Assembly (NCBI GenBank): GCA_008933825.1
Contig: WBUF01000010.1
Span: 1 to 62,938, forward strand
Length of the DNA: 62,938 nucleotides
Source: Rhodocyclaceae bacterium
GTDB lineage: Bacteria; Pseudomonadota; Gammaproteobacteria; Burkholderiales; Rhodocyclaceae
Direction: 5' to 3'
A model generated the notes under the pieces. The model was not told where the DNA came from, did not search any database, and saw only the letters and a program-made list of their open reading frames with translations. Shown here in pieces: positions 18,648 through 27,525 of this stretch. How positions within the stretch are numbered: position 1 is the stretch's first letter; each line of letters starts with the position of its first letter. Position numbers and translations under genes: made by a program.

Positions 18648-19541
18648 ATGCAGCTAGCGCTTGGCCCCCTCCTCTACTACTGGCCGCGCCAGCAGGTCTT
18701 CGATTTCTACGAGGCCATCGCGCAGGCGCCGGTCGACATCGTCTATCTCGGCGAAACGGTCTGTGCCCGCCGCCACGAGCTGCGCGTGCAGGACTGGGCG
18801 GAGATCGCGGCGAAACTTGCCGCCGCCGGCAAGCAGGCCGTCCTCGGCACGCAGACGCTGATCGAGTCCGAGTCGGATCTCAAAACCCTGCGCCGCGTCA
18901 TCGACGAAAGGGATTTCCTCACCGAGGCCAACGACATGGGCGCCGTGCGCATCCTCTCTGCGGAGAAACGCCCCTTCGTCGCCGGCCCCTTCCTCAACGT
19001 CTTCAATTCGGCCACGCTCGGGATGCTCTCGCACCTGGGCGCGACGCGCTGGGTGATGCCGGTGGAAATGTCGGCCGACGCCCTGCGCGAGCTGCAGGCC
19101 GCCCGGCCGGCGGGAATGGAGACCGAGGTCTTCGCCTACGGCCGCCTGCCGCTGGCCTTCTCGGCGCGCTGCTTCACGGCGCGCCATTTCAACCTGCAGA
19201 AGGACGACTGCCAGTTCAAGTGCCTGGACTTCCCCGACGGCCTCGTCATCAAGACGCGGGAAAAGGAGGAATTCCTCACCCTCAACGGCATCCAGACGCA
19301 GTCGGCGAAGGTCTACAACCTCATCGGCGAAGTCGAAGCCCTGCGCGCGCTCGGCGTCGATATCCTGCGCATCAGCCCGCAATCGCAGCACACGCCCGCG
19401 CTGCTGGAAGTCTTCCGCGCCCGCCTTGAAGGGAACGTCGAGGTGCCGGCGGCGCGCAGCCGCCTGGCCGCGCTGGAAGTGGCGGCGCCCTGCAATGGCT
19501 TCTGGTACGGCCAGCCTGGCCTCGACCAGGTTGCCGCGTAA
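18648..19541 (+). CDS. ubiV: O2-independent ubiquinone hydroxylation protein UbiV (U32 family)
   Basis: 297 residues. It contains YLGETVCARRHELRVQDW and AYGRLPLAFSARCFTARHFN, followed by KDDCQFKCLDFP. These supply the four Cys expected for the UbiV cluster. It is the partner of UbiU in a heterodimer. The start ATG lies directly after the ubiU stop. Confidence 0.92.
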   Translation: MQLALGPLLYYWPRQQVFDFYEAIAQAPVDIVYLGETVCARRHELRVQDWAEIAAKLAAAGKQAVLGTQTLIESESDLKTLRRVIDERDFLTEANDMGAVRILSAEKRPFVAGPFLNVFNSATLGMLSHLGATRWVMPVEMSADALRELQAARPAGMETEVFAYGRLPLAFSARCFTARHFNLQKDDCQFKCLDFPDGLVIKTREKEEFLTLNGIQTQSAKVYNLIGEVEALRALGVDILRISPQSQHTPALLEVFRARLEGNVEVPAARSRLAALEVAAPCNGFWYGQPGLDQVAA

Positions 19542-19557
19542 CGGGTAAACTCGCGCC

Positions 19558-20064
19558 ATGGACCTGATCGATACCCTGCGCCGCGCCCGCCTCCCGCAAT
19601 TCACCCTGCCGCCCATCGTCGGCGCGGTGCACGAACGCCTGCCGCAGCTGCCGCCGACGCTAGGGCTGACCGCGGCGCTCAACCTCGCCCTCGACCGCAT
19701 CCTGCCGCGCGACACGCTGGCGCCGCTCGCCGGCAAGCTGGTCTGCCTGCGCGTCACCGACGCCGGCCTGACCCTGAATTTCACCCTGACGGAAAAGGGC
19801 TTCCGCCCGGCGGTGAGCAGCAGCAAGCCCGACCTGATGATCTCGGCCAGGGCGCGCGACTTCATCGCCCTGGCCCTGCGCGAGGAGGATCCGGACACCC
19901 TGTTCTTCAACCGCAGCCTGGTGATGGAAGGCGACACCGACCTCGGCCTGCTGGTGAAGAACACCCTGGACGCCGTCGACTGGCCGCGCCTCGACCCCGA
20001 AGACCTGCACCCCTTCCGTCTGCTCGCGCAACTGAGGCTGCGGATGGGCCCGTCAAGCAGGTAG
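19558..20064 (+). CDS. ubiT: Ubiquinone biosynthesis accessory protein UbiT (SCP2 domain)
   Basis: 168 residues with an SCP2 lipid-binding fold ([52 protein letters not shown]). UbiT assists the UbiU-UbiV route by carrying isoprenoid intermediates. Its place as third gene in ubiU-ubiV-ubiT completes the pathway module. Confidence 0.9.
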   Translation: MDLIDTLRRARLPQFTLPPIVGAVHERLPQLPPTLGLTAALNLALDRILPRDTLAPLAGKLVCLRVTDAGLTLNFTLTEKGFRPAVSSSKPDLMISARARDFIALALREEDPDTLFFNRSLVMEGDTDLGLLVKNTLDAVDWPRLDPEDLHPFRLLAQLRLRMGPSSR

Positions 20065-20094
20065 GTGCCCGGGCGCCATTTTCCTCCCCAGCCT

Positions 20095-20148
20095 CTGGCA
20101 CCAGAGTCAGTGCCGAAAAGAATGGTCGGCTGGTCCCATTGGCACCAT
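20095..20148 (+). promoter_or_regulatory. Candidate MocR operator upstream of haoA
   Basis: CTGGCACCAG at 20095-20104 is followed by two tandem 9-mers, TGGTCCCAT and TGGCACCAT, at 20131-20148. Similar 9-mers precede cycA and the MocR gene. A GATACT -10-like element lies near 20200. MocR regulators usually bind direct repeats. Confidence 0.45.
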
Positions 20149-20254
20149 CAGATGTTTCCGGCGCGGCGCTTTCTTCCCTGCGCGGCCGGGCCGAACATGG
20201 ATACTCGTGAAATCCGTTCGCCCACGTTCGAAAAAACAAAGGGAGGAGACCCCC

Positions 20255-21955
20255 ATGATCGTCAAACTGTGGCAGAAGATGCTCCTGCTGGCCTGCGGCA
20301 TGCTGTTCGCAGCAGGCGTGCAGGCGGACATTCCCAAGGAAACCTACGATGCGCTGAAGCTGGACAAGTCGGCCACGTCCAAGCAACTCTATGAAGCGCT
20401 GATAAAACGCTACAAGGATCCGGCCGAGGGCGCCGGCCGCGGCACCCACGCCAAGTACTGGGAGCCGATCGCCTTCAGCAAGTACCTCGATCCGGCCAAC
20501 TCCTACAAACCGCCCTCGTCGGTGAAGGACATCGCCTCGCGCGAGCAGTGCGTCAAGTGCCATGCCGACGAAACGCCGGTGTGGGTGAGCGCCTGGAAGA
20601 AGAGTACGCACGCCAATCTCGACAAGATCCGCAAGCTGACGCCCAAGGACGCCACCTACTACAAGAAGGCCAAGCTGGAAGAGATCGAGAAGAACCTGCG
20701 CTCGCATGGCAGGCTGGGGGCCGGCGAGCCGCTCAAGGAAGTCGGCTGCATCGACTGCCACGTCGACGTGAATGCGAAGAAGAGCGCCGACCACCGCGCC
20801 GACCTGCGCATGCCCACCGCCGACGTCTGCGCCACCTGCCACCTGCAGGAGTTCGCCGAGCGCGAGTCCGAGCGCGACACCATCACCTGGCCGAAGAACC
20901 AGTGGCCGAAGGGCCGCCCCTCGCACGCGCTCGACTACAAGGCCAACATCGAGACCTCGATCTGGGCCGGCATGCCGCAGCGCGAAATCGCCGAGGGCTG
21001 CACCGCCTGCCATCAGAACCAGAACAAGTGCGACGCCTGTCACACCCGCCACGAGTTCTCGGTGGTCGAGTCGCGCAAGCCGCAGGCCTGCGCTACCTGC
21101 CACAACGGCGTCGACCACAACAACTGGGAAGCCTACACCCTGTCCAAGCACGGCAAGGTGGTCGAGATCATGGGCTCCAAATGGAACTGGGAAGTGCCGC
21201 TGAAGGATGCCTTCTCCAAGGGCGGCCAGACGGCGCCGACCTGCCAGACCTGCCACATGGAGTATCAAGGCAAATTCAGCCACAACATGGTGCGCAAGGT
21301 GCGCTGGGCCAACTACCCTTCGGTGCCCGGCATCGCCGAAAACATCAAGGACGACTGGTCGGAGAAGCGCCTCGAGGCCTGGGTCAAGACCTGCACCAAC
21401 TGCCACAGCGAAAGTCTGGCACGCTCTTATCTCGACATGATGGACAAGGGCACGCTACAGGGTCTGGCGAAATATCAGGAGGCGCACAAGGTGGTCGAGA
21501 AGCTCTACGCCGACAAGCTGCTGCCCGGCCAGACCACCAACCGCCCGCCGCCGCCGCCGACCGAGAAGGAAGGCGTGGCGCAGTTCTTCCAGCTGTTCTG
21601 GACCAAGGGCAACAACCCCTCGTACGCCGAGTTCGAGGTGATCGAGATGGGCGAAAACGACCTGGCCAAGCTGCACGTCGGCATCGCCCACGTCAATCCC
21701 GGCGGCTGGACCTATACCGAGGGCTGGGAGCCGCTCAACCGCGCCTACGCCAAGATCATGAGCGAGGACACCCGTCTGCGCGACATGGCGGCGCTGAAGG
21801 AACGCGTCGCCAAGCTGGAAGCCAAGCGCGTCAGTCTGCTCGACGGCGACAGCAACAGCGGCCGCGTCTCGCTCGGCGGTCTCGGCGGCGCCCTGCTGCT
21901 GGCCGGCGGCATCGCCCTGGCCGGCTGGCGCCGCCGCGACCGGTCCGGGCACTGA
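20255..21955 (+). CDS. haoA: Hydroxylamine oxidoreductase, octaheme, nitrifier type
   Basis: 566 residues with a Sec signal peptide ending GVQA-D. Eight CxxCH heme sites are present: CVKCH, CIDCH, CATCH, CTACH, CDACH, CATCH, CQTCH, CTNCH. The sequence is strikingly close to the Nitrosomonas enzyme as I remember it ([29 protein letters not shown]). It keeps GGWTYTEGW at residues 483-491, with Tyr487 as the candidate cross-link to the P460 heme. This separates it from reducing HAO-like proteins, which lack that Tyr. A C-terminal membrane anchor is seen ([15 protein letters not shown]). ATG was chosen for GGGAGGAG six bases upstream. It oxidises hydroxylamine in the periplasm, releasing NO or nitrite. 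Confidence 0.95.
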   Translation: MIVKLWQKMLLLACGMLFAAGVQADIPKETYDALKLDKSATSKQLYEALIKRYKDPAEGAGRGTHAKYWEPIAFSKYLDPANSYKPPSSVKDIASREQCVKCHADETPVWVSAWKKSTHANLDKIRKLTPKDATYYKKAKLEEIEKNLRSHGRLGAGEPLKEVGCIDCHVDVNAKKSADHRADLRMPTADVCATCHLQEFAERESERDTITWPKNQWPKGRPSHALDYKANIETSIWAGMPQREIAEGCTACHQNQNKCDACHTRHEFSVVESRKPQACATCHNGVDHNNWEAYTLSKHGKVVEIMGSKWNWEVPLKDAFSKGGQTAPTCQTCHMEYQGKFSHNMVRKVRWANYPSVPGIAENIKDDWSEKRLEAWVKTCTNCHSESLARSYLDMMDKGTLQGLAKYQEAHKVVEKLYADKLLPGQTTNRPPPPPTEKEGVAQFFQLFWTKGNNPSYAEFEVIEMGENDLAKLHVGIAHVNPGGWTYTEGWEPLNRAYAKIMSEDTRLRDMAALKERVAKLEAKRVSLLDGDSNSGRVSLGGLGGALLLAGGIALAGWRRRDRSGH

Positions 21956-21964
21956 GCGCCGGCC

Positions 21965-22981
21965 ATGGAGGCGGCACTCGCAGCCAGCCCCTCCCGCAAG
22001 TTCCTCCCGTCACTCGGCATCCTGCTGGTGGCGGGTGGTTTGCTGTTGCTGGGATGGGTCGCCTATTCCTTCCTGCAACCCGGCCCCGCGCCCTACCGCT
22101 ACCAGCTGGCGGAGGAGGGCGGTGTCGAGCGTTTCGCCGCGCTTGGCCTCGAGGCTTGGCCTGACCTGAAGATCGGCAGGTACGAGATCCGCGTCGAGGG
22201 CATCGATCAGCCCGTCGCCGTAGGCCACGTCGCGCGCCGCGCAGCAGCCGCGCCCGTCATGCTCGACTGGGACAACCGCAGCGGCGAGCCGCTGGTATTC
22301 GCCGATACCCGGCTGGCCGAGGTGAAAGTGCTGGCACAGGCCATCGCAAAACACACGCCAAAGGACGCTCTCGTGCTGGGCTGGTGGGACACCTCGCGCC
22401 AGTTGCGCCTTCTCGCCGGACGCGAGACGGCCTTTGACACGCACCTGGGCGAGCCGCTCATCGCACCAGCGCCCTGGCAGGGGCGCAACAGGCCGATCGC
22501 TAAGTACGAGCGGGCATTCTGGGGATCATCGCCCGAGGCGGCGGAAACGCAGCGTTTCCACCGCTTCGCCGAAGCGCTCACCGCCGATGCGGCGACGGGC
22601 GCGGCCATGCTGCGCGAGCTGGCGGGCAAGCGGGAAGCCTATGTCGTCGTGCATGTCGCGGACCTCTACAAGCTCGGCCTGCTGCATCCGGACCGGCTCG
22701 GCATCGCCTACAAGGACTTTCCGGTCAAGGGCGACATGCACGGGCCGATCGCCTTCGTCAAACGCTGGATGCTGGACAAAAAATATTCCGCGTACACCCT
22801 GCATGAGCTGTCCGAGAGCCAGGCACGCGTGTATTTCCTCACCGATGAGCGCAGCGGCAACACCCTGCTCGCGCAGACGCTGCCCCTCACCACCTCGCGG
22901 CCGGCCGAACTGGAGGCACTGCAGCTTGTCTATCAGCACGGCGGCTACTGGGTCTACAAGATTCCCGCTTCGGACGGCTGA
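21965..22981 (+). CDS. haoB: Hydroxylamine oxidation protein HaoB
   Basis: 338 residues. One N-terminal membrane segment (about residues 17-38: LGILLVAGGLLLLGWVAY) leads a periplasmic domain containing VLGWWDTSRQLRLLAGR, KRWMLDKKYSAYTLHEL and GGYWVYKIP. The gene follows haoA by nine bases, the conserved position of haoB in ammonia oxidisers. It has no heme motifs. The function of HaoB is not established; a role in HAO maturation or anchoring is commonly supposed. Confidence 0.85.
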   Translation: MEAALAASPSRKFLPSLGILLVAGGLLLLGWVAYSFLQPGPAPYRYQLAEEGGVERFAALGLEAWPDLKIGRYEIRVEGIDQPVAVGHVARRAAAAPVMLDWDNRSGEPLVFADTRLAEVKVLAQAIAKHTPKDALVLGWWDTSRQLRLLAGRETAFDTHLGEPLIAPAPWQGRNRPIAKYERAFWGSSPEAAETQRFHRFAEALTADAATGAAMLRELAGKREAYVVVHVADLYKLGLLHPDRLGIAYKDFPVKGDMHGPIAFVKRWMLDKKYSAYTLHELSESQARVYFLTDERSGNTLLAQTLPLTTSRPAELEALQLVYQHGGYWVYKIPASDG

Positions 22982-22995
22982 GGCACTTCCCCCTC

Positions 22996-23041
22996 CTGGC
23001 ACCAGCATCCGGCCTCGCGGTGGTTCTACCGCCGGGGCCGG
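22996..23041 (+). promoter_or_regulatory. TGGCACCAG site and GC-rich hairpin before cycA
   Basis: CTGGCACCAG at 22996-23005 matches the site upstream of haoA exactly. It is followed by CCGGCC..GCGGT..ACCGC..GGCCGG, a stable hairpin (23009-23041) without a T tract. It may be an operator plus an mRNA-stabilising or attenuating stem inside the hao operon. Confidence 0.45.
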
Positions 23042-23083
23042 ACTGTCAATAAATTACGACCACGACCGTTCGAGGAGTGCGTC

Positions 23084-23782
23084 ATGACATCACGTCTGCT
23101 GCTGGCCGCCGCCCTGCTGCTCACCGCCGCCGCCGTCGCGGCCGCGCCCAACTACGAGGGGCGCAAGAAGTGCGGTTCCTGTCATCGCAGCCAGCTCGAA
23201 TCCTGGGAAAAGACCGCCCACGCCAAGGCCATGGACTCGCTCGCGCCGAAAGCCAAGGCCGAGGCCAAGAAGAAGGCGAAGCTGGACCCGAACAAGGACT
23301 ACCGGCAGGACGCCGACTGCGTCGGCTGCCACTCGACCGGCTTCAACCACGAAGGCGGCTTCGATCCGAAGGAGCCGAGCAAGTACCTCGCGGGCGTCGG
23401 CTGCGAGAACTGCCACGGCCCCGGTTCGGAATACCGCCTGCAGCACCGCAAGGCCGGACAGGCTTTCGAGAAGAAGAAGCAGACCACCGCGCGCCAGCAG
23501 CTGGCCGAGGCCGGCCAGGAATTCCAGTTCGAGGAGCGCTGCGCCTCCTGCCACCTGAACTATGAGGGCTCGCCCTGGAAGGGCGCGAAGAAGCCCCACA
23601 CGCCCTTCACGCCGAAAGTCGACAAGAAATACGGCTTCGACTACGCCAAGGCGGTGCGCAACGACAAGGCCATGCATGAGCACTTCAAGCTGGAGGATGT
23701 GTTCACCGGGCTGCCCGTGCCGCCCTTCCGCGAGGAATTCCAATCCAAGGCCAGGCCGGCCGTAAAGGGCAAGGAGGAGTGA
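23084..23782 (+). CDS. cycA: Tetraheme cytochrome c554
   Basis: 232 residues with a signal peptide (cleavage after AVAAA). Four heme sites are present: CGSCH, CVGCH, CENCH and CASCH, the last followed by LNYEGSPWKGAKKPH. This is the layout of cytochrome c554, the direct electron acceptor of HAO in ammonia oxidisers. GAGGAG lies before the ATG. The stop overlaps the ATG of cycB. Confidence 0.92.
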   Translation: MTSRLLLAAALLLTAAAVAAAPNYEGRKKCGSCHRSQLESWEKTAHAKAMDSLAPKAKAEAKKKAKLDPNKDYRQDADCVGCHSTGFNHEGGFDPKEPSKYLAGVGCENCHGPGSEYRLQHRKAGQAFEKKKQTTARQQLAEAGQEFQFEERCASCHLNYEGSPWKGAKKPHTPFTPKVDKKYGFDYAKAVRNDKAMHEHFKLEDVFTGLPVPPFREEFQSKARPAVKGKEE

Positions 23783-24366
23783 TGGGCGGCCGGCTGCGCC
23801 GATATTTCAAGCAGCACGGCGGCGCGCTGCTTCTCGGCGCGGCAGGCGCCGTAGCGCTGCTGGCCGTCCTCTTCGGCGGGGAGGCGGCGCTGTCCACCAC
23901 CGAATTTTGCGTCAGCTGCCATTCCATGAGCTACCCGGCCGAGGAATTGAGGAAGTCCTCCCACTACGGCGCGCTGGGCGCCAATCCCGGCTGTAAGGAC
24001 TGCCACATCCCGCAGGGGCTGGCGAACTTCCACCTGGCAGTGGCGACGCATGTTGTCGACGGTGCGCGTGAACTGTTCCTCGAATTCCGCAACGATTATT
24101 CGGACATCGGGAAATTCGACGCGCGTCGCCCCGAGATGGCCCACGACGCGCGCATGAACCTGAAGCGCTGGGACAGCGTCACCTGCCGTGCCTGCCACAA
24201 GGACCCGCAGCCGCCCGGCGCCGACGCCCGCGCCGCGCACAAGAGGATGCGCACGCAGAAGGCCACCTGCATCGACTGCCACCAGAACCTGGTGCACAAG
24301 GAGGCACCCGAGACCGACCTCGATGCCAGCCTGGCGCAGGGGCGGCGGGTAATCAAACCGGACTGA
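23782..24366 (+). CDS. cycB: Membrane tetraheme cytochrome cM552 (NapC/NirT family)
   Basis: 194 residues. An uncleaved N-terminal anchor (GGALLLGAAGAVALLAVLFGG) is followed by four heme sites: CVSCH, CKDCH, CRACH, CIDCH. NapC/NirT family features include the EFCVSCHSM start and the terminal CIDCHQNLVH. In ammonia oxidisers it passes electrons from c554 to ubiquinone. No napC is seen with the nap genes, so it might also serve as a quinol dehydrogenase for Nap. GTG 23779 is a less likely start. Confidence 0.92.
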   Translation: MGGRLRRYFKQHGGALLLGAAGAVALLAVLFGGEAALSTTEFCVSCHSMSYPAEELRKSSHYGALGANPGCKDCHIPQGLANFHLAVATHVVDGARELFLEFRNDYSDIGKFDARRPEMAHDARMNLKRWDSVTCRACHKDPQPPGADARAAHKRMRTQKATCIDCHQNLVHKEAPETDLDASLAQGRRVIKPD

Positions 24367-24367
24367 G

Positions 24368-24435
24368 TGGTACCAGCAGCATTTTGGGCCGTGGCCCTAT
24401 GGACATTGCCGATTTCGGGTCTAACATGGAACCAT
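24368..24435 (+). promoter_or_regulatory. MocR promoter region with TGG-type 9-mers
   Basis: TGGTACCAG (24368), TGGCCCTAT (24392) and TGGAACCAT (24427) lie ahead of the regulator gene and resemble the repeats before haoA and cycA. Self-regulation is typical for MocR proteins. Confidence 0.45.
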
Positions 24436-24465
24436 CCGGCCGCAGAGCCGGAAGAGGAGGATGGC

Positions 24466-26013
24466 ATGGAGATCCCGATCTCGCTCGACCCGAAGAGCCG
24501 GCAATCGCTGCAGGCCCAGCTCTATGAACAGGTGCGCAAGCTGATCCTCGGCGGGCGATTGAAGCCGGGCACGCCCCTGCCGGCCAGCCGTGCGCTGGCC
24601 GGGCAACTTGGCGTGTCGCGCAACACCGTCATGCTGGCCTACGAGCGCCTGTCGGCCGAGGGCTATCTGCAAACGCGCGAGGCCATCGGCACCTTCGTCA
24701 GCTTCGAACTGCCCGAGGACTGCCTCACCGCCAAGCGCCTGGCTTCGGCGAACGAGAACCGCGTGCAGGACTTCGCCGCGCGCCGGGCCATCGTCTTCGA
24801 AGGCCGCGCCCAGGCCGTGGTAAACGAGCGGCGCCTCGCCTACGACTTCTGGCTTGGCCGGCCCGATCCGCATTCCTTCCCGATCAAGGCCTGGCGCCGC
24901 CTCATCAACCGCAAGCTGGTCACGGCCGGCACCTGCCTGACCGAATACCGCGACCCGTCGGGACTCATCGATCTGCGCCAGACCATCGCCGACCACATCG
25001 GCCCGGCACGCGGTATCAACGTCGCCCCGGACCAGATCGTCATCGTCGCCGGATGTCAGGAGGGACTCAACCTGACGGCCCGCCTGCTCCTGCGCGAAGG
25101 CATGAGCGTGGCGATCGAAAACCCTGCCTACCAGGGCGCAGCCTACCTCTACGAGAGCTACCGCGCCCGATTGATGCCGATCTGCGTCGACGAGAACGGA
25201 CTGTGCGTGGATGAACTTCCCCAGGAGGGTGCGGCGCTGCTCTATGTCACGCCCTCGCACCAGTACCCGATGGGTTTCACGCTCTCGCTAGAGCGCCGCC
25301 TGCGCCTGCTCGACTGGGCCTGGCGCACCGGCACCTACATCGTCGAGGACGACTACGACAGCGATTTCCGCTATCGCGGCTCGCCTATCGCCGCGCTGAT
25401 GGGCCTCGACAGCCACGGCTGCGTGATCTACATGGGCACCTTCTCCAAATCGATCGGCGCCGGCCTGCGCCTCGGCTACCTCGTCGTACCGAAGCACCTC
25501 GCCGCGCCGGTACGCACCGCCAAGGCCCTGCTCGACAACGGCCATCCCTGGCTGGAGCAGGCGGTGCTGGCGGAGTTCCTCGCCGGCGGCGGCTACGACA
25601 ACCACCTGCGCCGCATCCGCCAGAGCTACGCCGAGCGCCGCGACTGCCTGACTGATTGCCTGAGGCGGCACTTCGGCGAGGTCACGGTGTCCGGCTCGGA
25701 ATGCGGTATGCATATCGCCTGGCACCTCGCCGACGAGCTGCCGCGCGCCGCCGAACTGCAAGCCATGGCCGCGGAGCACGGCGTCGGCATCTACACCCTG
25801 CAGTCCGGCGCCGCCTGCGACTTCGGCGGCTGCGCCTATTCCGAGCGGGCCATCATGCTAGGCTTCTCCTCGCTCAACGAGCGGCAGATTCGCAACGGTG
25901 TCGAGCGGATCGCCGCAGCAGTCGATGCGGCGCGCAATCCTGCAAACCCCACGGCAAACCCGCCCAGACTCCTGCCGGCAGCGAGGACACGGCACGCACT
26001 AATCCATCGATAG
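24466..26013 (+). CDS. MocR-family PLP-dependent transcriptional regulator
   Basis: 515 residues. An N-terminal GntR-type winged helix-turn-helix (residues ~10-75: PASRALAGQLGVSRNTVMLAY) is joined to an aminotransferase-fold domain with NPAYQGA, DDYDSDFRYRG and the PLP-binding Lys in GTFSKSIGAGLRLGY. The start follows GAGGAGG by five bases. Its place directly after haoA-haoB-cycA-cycB suggests it controls that operon, perhaps in response to an amine such as hydroxylamine acting on PLP. The last part is rich in Ala/Pro and unlike the family. Confidence 0.88.
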   Translation: MEIPISLDPKSRQSLQAQLYEQVRKLILGGRLKPGTPLPASRALAGQLGVSRNTVMLAYERLSAEGYLQTREAIGTFVSFELPEDCLTAKRLASANENRVQDFAARRAIVFEGRAQAVVNERRLAYDFWLGRPDPHSFPIKAWRRLINRKLVTAGTCLTEYRDPSGLIDLRQTIADHIGPARGINVAPDQIVIVAGCQEGLNLTARLLLREGMSVAIENPAYQGAAYLYESYRARLMPICVDENGLCVDELPQEGAALLYVTPSHQYPMGFTLSLERRLRLLDWAWRTGTYIVEDDYDSDFRYRGSPIAALMGLDSHGCVIYMGTFSKSIGAGLRLGYLVVPKHLAAPVRTAKALLDNGHPWLEQAVLAEFLAGGGYDNHLRRIRQSYAERRDCLTDCLRRHFGEVTVSGSECGMHIAWHLADELPRAAELQAMAAEHGVGIYTLQSGAACDFGGCAYSERAIMLGFSSLNERQIRNGVERIAAAVDAARNPANPTANPPRLLPAARTRHALIHR

Positions 26014-26129
26014 ATCGGGCAAATCACCGCCGCCCCGTCACAACGGGTAAAATTCTGCGTTTTCGGGCTGTTACGACCCGTTTTGATTTTGGACAAGCTC
26101 CCCCCCGGCGGAGTCCTGCAGAATTCACC

Positions 26130-26741
26130 ATGCTTGAAGCCAGCAACCTGGAGTGCGTGCGCGGCGAGAAAAGCCTGTTCCGCGGCGTGTCGTTCCGCCT
26201 CGAGGCCGGCACCTGCCTGATGGTGCAGGGGGCCAACGGCAGCGGCAAGACGAGTCTCCTGCGCATGCTCTGCGGCTTGTCCCAGCCGGCCGCCGGCGAG
26301 GTCCGCTGGAACGGCGCGCCGATCGGCAAGCTGGCCGAGGACTACCGCGGCGAGCTGCTCTATTGCGGCCATGCCGGCGCGGTGAAGGACGAACTGACAG
26401 CGCTGGAGAACGCGCGCATCTCGGCCACCCTGGCCGGCGCGCCGGTCGATGAGGAATCGGCGCGGACGGCGCTGCGGCAGCTCGGACTGAAGGGCCGCGA
26501 GGACCTGCCGGCGCGCGTACTCTCGGCGGGGCAGAAGCGGCGCGTGGCGCTCACCCGCCTGCTGCTGGAAAAGCGCAAATTGTGGGTGCTCGACGAGCCG
26601 CTGACGGCGCTGGACCGCGCGGCGGTAACGAATTTGTGCGGCGTCATCGACGCGCATCTTGCGGGCGGCGGCATGGTCATCCTGACGAGCCATCAGGAAC
26701 TGCCGCTAACCGGGCGGGTCGAGCATCTAAGGCTGGACTGA
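26130..26741 (+). CDS. ccmA: Heme exporter ATP-binding protein CcmA
   Basis: 203 residues, ABC ATPase. Walker A is GANGSGKTSL, signature LSAGQKRRVAL, Walker B LWVLDEPLTALD and H-loop ILTSHQ. First gene of the system I cytochrome c maturation operon. The TGA overlaps the ccmB ATG. The operon supplies the many c-type cytochromes encoded on both sides. Confidence 0.95.
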   Translation: MLEASNLECVRGEKSLFRGVSFRLEAGTCLMVQGANGSGKTSLLRMLCGLSQPAAGEVRWNGAPIGKLAEDYRGELLYCGHAGAVKDELTALENARISATLAGAPVDEESARTALRQLGLKGREDLPARVLSAGQKRRVALTRLLLEKRKLWVLDEPLTALDRAAVTNLCGVIDAHLAGGGMVILTSHQELPLTGRVEHLRLD

Positions 26742-27424
26742 TGGCCGAGACGAGCATTCTGTCGACGCTCGGCGCGGTCATCCGGCGCGACCTGCTGCTC
26801 GCCCTGCGGCGCAAGTCGGACGTGCTGACGACGCTGTTCTTCTTCGTCATCGTCGTCAGCCTGTTTCCGCTCGGCATCGGGCCGGAGATGGCCATGCTGC
26901 GGCAGATCGCCCCCGGCGTGCTGTGGGTGGCGGCGCTGCTGGCGACCATGCTGTCGCTGCCGCGGCTGTTCGCGGCCGACCACGCCGACGGCACGCTGGA
27001 GCAGATGGCGCTTTCCGCCGTGCCGCTCGGCGTGCTGGTGACGGGCAAGATCGTCGCCCACTGGCTGCTCTCGGGCCTGCCGCTGGCGCTGCTGGCGCCG
27101 GTGCTGGGCCTGCAGTTCGACCTGCCGGCCGACGCGCTGGGCGTGATGGTGCTGGCGCTGCTGATCGGCACGCCGGTGCTGTCGCTGATCGGCGCCGTCG
27201 GGGCGGGACTGACTTTGGGCGTGCGCGGCGGCGGCGTGCTGGTGTCGCTGCTGGTGCTGCCGCTCTACGTGCCGGTGCTGATCTTCGGCGCCGGCGCGGT
27301 GGAATCGCACATCGGCGGCCTGGGCGCGACGGCGCACCTGTCGCTGCTGGCGGCCTTCCTGGCGCTGGCGGCGTTTTTCGGACCATGGGCGACGACGGTC
27401 GCTTTGAGAATCGCTTTGGAATGA
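26741..27424 (+). CDS. ccmB: Heme exporter membrane protein CcmB
   Basis: 227 residues with six predicted membrane segments. It carries IRRDLLLALRRKSD at the N-terminus and the FAADHADGTLEQMALSAVPL loop typical of CcmB. A dispersed-element copy encodes GAGLTL within a membrane segment. An 80-bp palindrome separates it from ccmC. Confidence 0.95.
   Translation: MAETSILSTLGAVIRRDLLLALRRKSDVLTTLFFFVIVVSLFPLGIGPEMAMLRQIAPGVLWVAALLATMLSLPRLFAADHADGTLEQMALSAVPLGVLVTGKIVAHWLLSGLPLALLAPVLGLQFDLPADALGVMVLALLIGTPVLSLIGAVGAGLTLGVRGGGVLVSLLVLPLYVPVLIFGAGAVESHIGGLGATAHLSLLAAFLALAAFFGPWATTVALRIALE
27191..27216 (+). repeat. Dispersed 25-bp element, copy 6 (intragenic, ccmB)
   Basis: CGCCGTCGGGGCG then GGACTGACTTT, read as A-G-L-T-L. 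Confidence 0.75.
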
Positions 27425-27435
27425 AACGGAATCTT

Positions 27436-27513
27436 CACCACCAAGACACCAAGGGCACCAAGGGGCGCAAAGAACTTCTTGGTGCATCTTGGTGTCTTGG
27501 TGCCTTGGTGGTG
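27436..27513. repeat. Palindromic repeat of the CACCACCAAGACACCAAG type, copy 1
   Basis: Left arm CACCACCAAGACACCAAG, right arm CTTGGTGCCTTGGTGGTG. It fills the gap between ccmB and ccmC. A second copy lies between ccmE and ccmF. Confidence 0.9.
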
Positions 27514-27525
27514 TGCTGCTAAAAA

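Noticed and set aside
20101..20120. AGAGTCAGTGCCGAAAAG resembles the element core
   Set aside because: Only GTCAGT matches; the A tract and left half are missing. The region is better explained by the TGG-type repeats.
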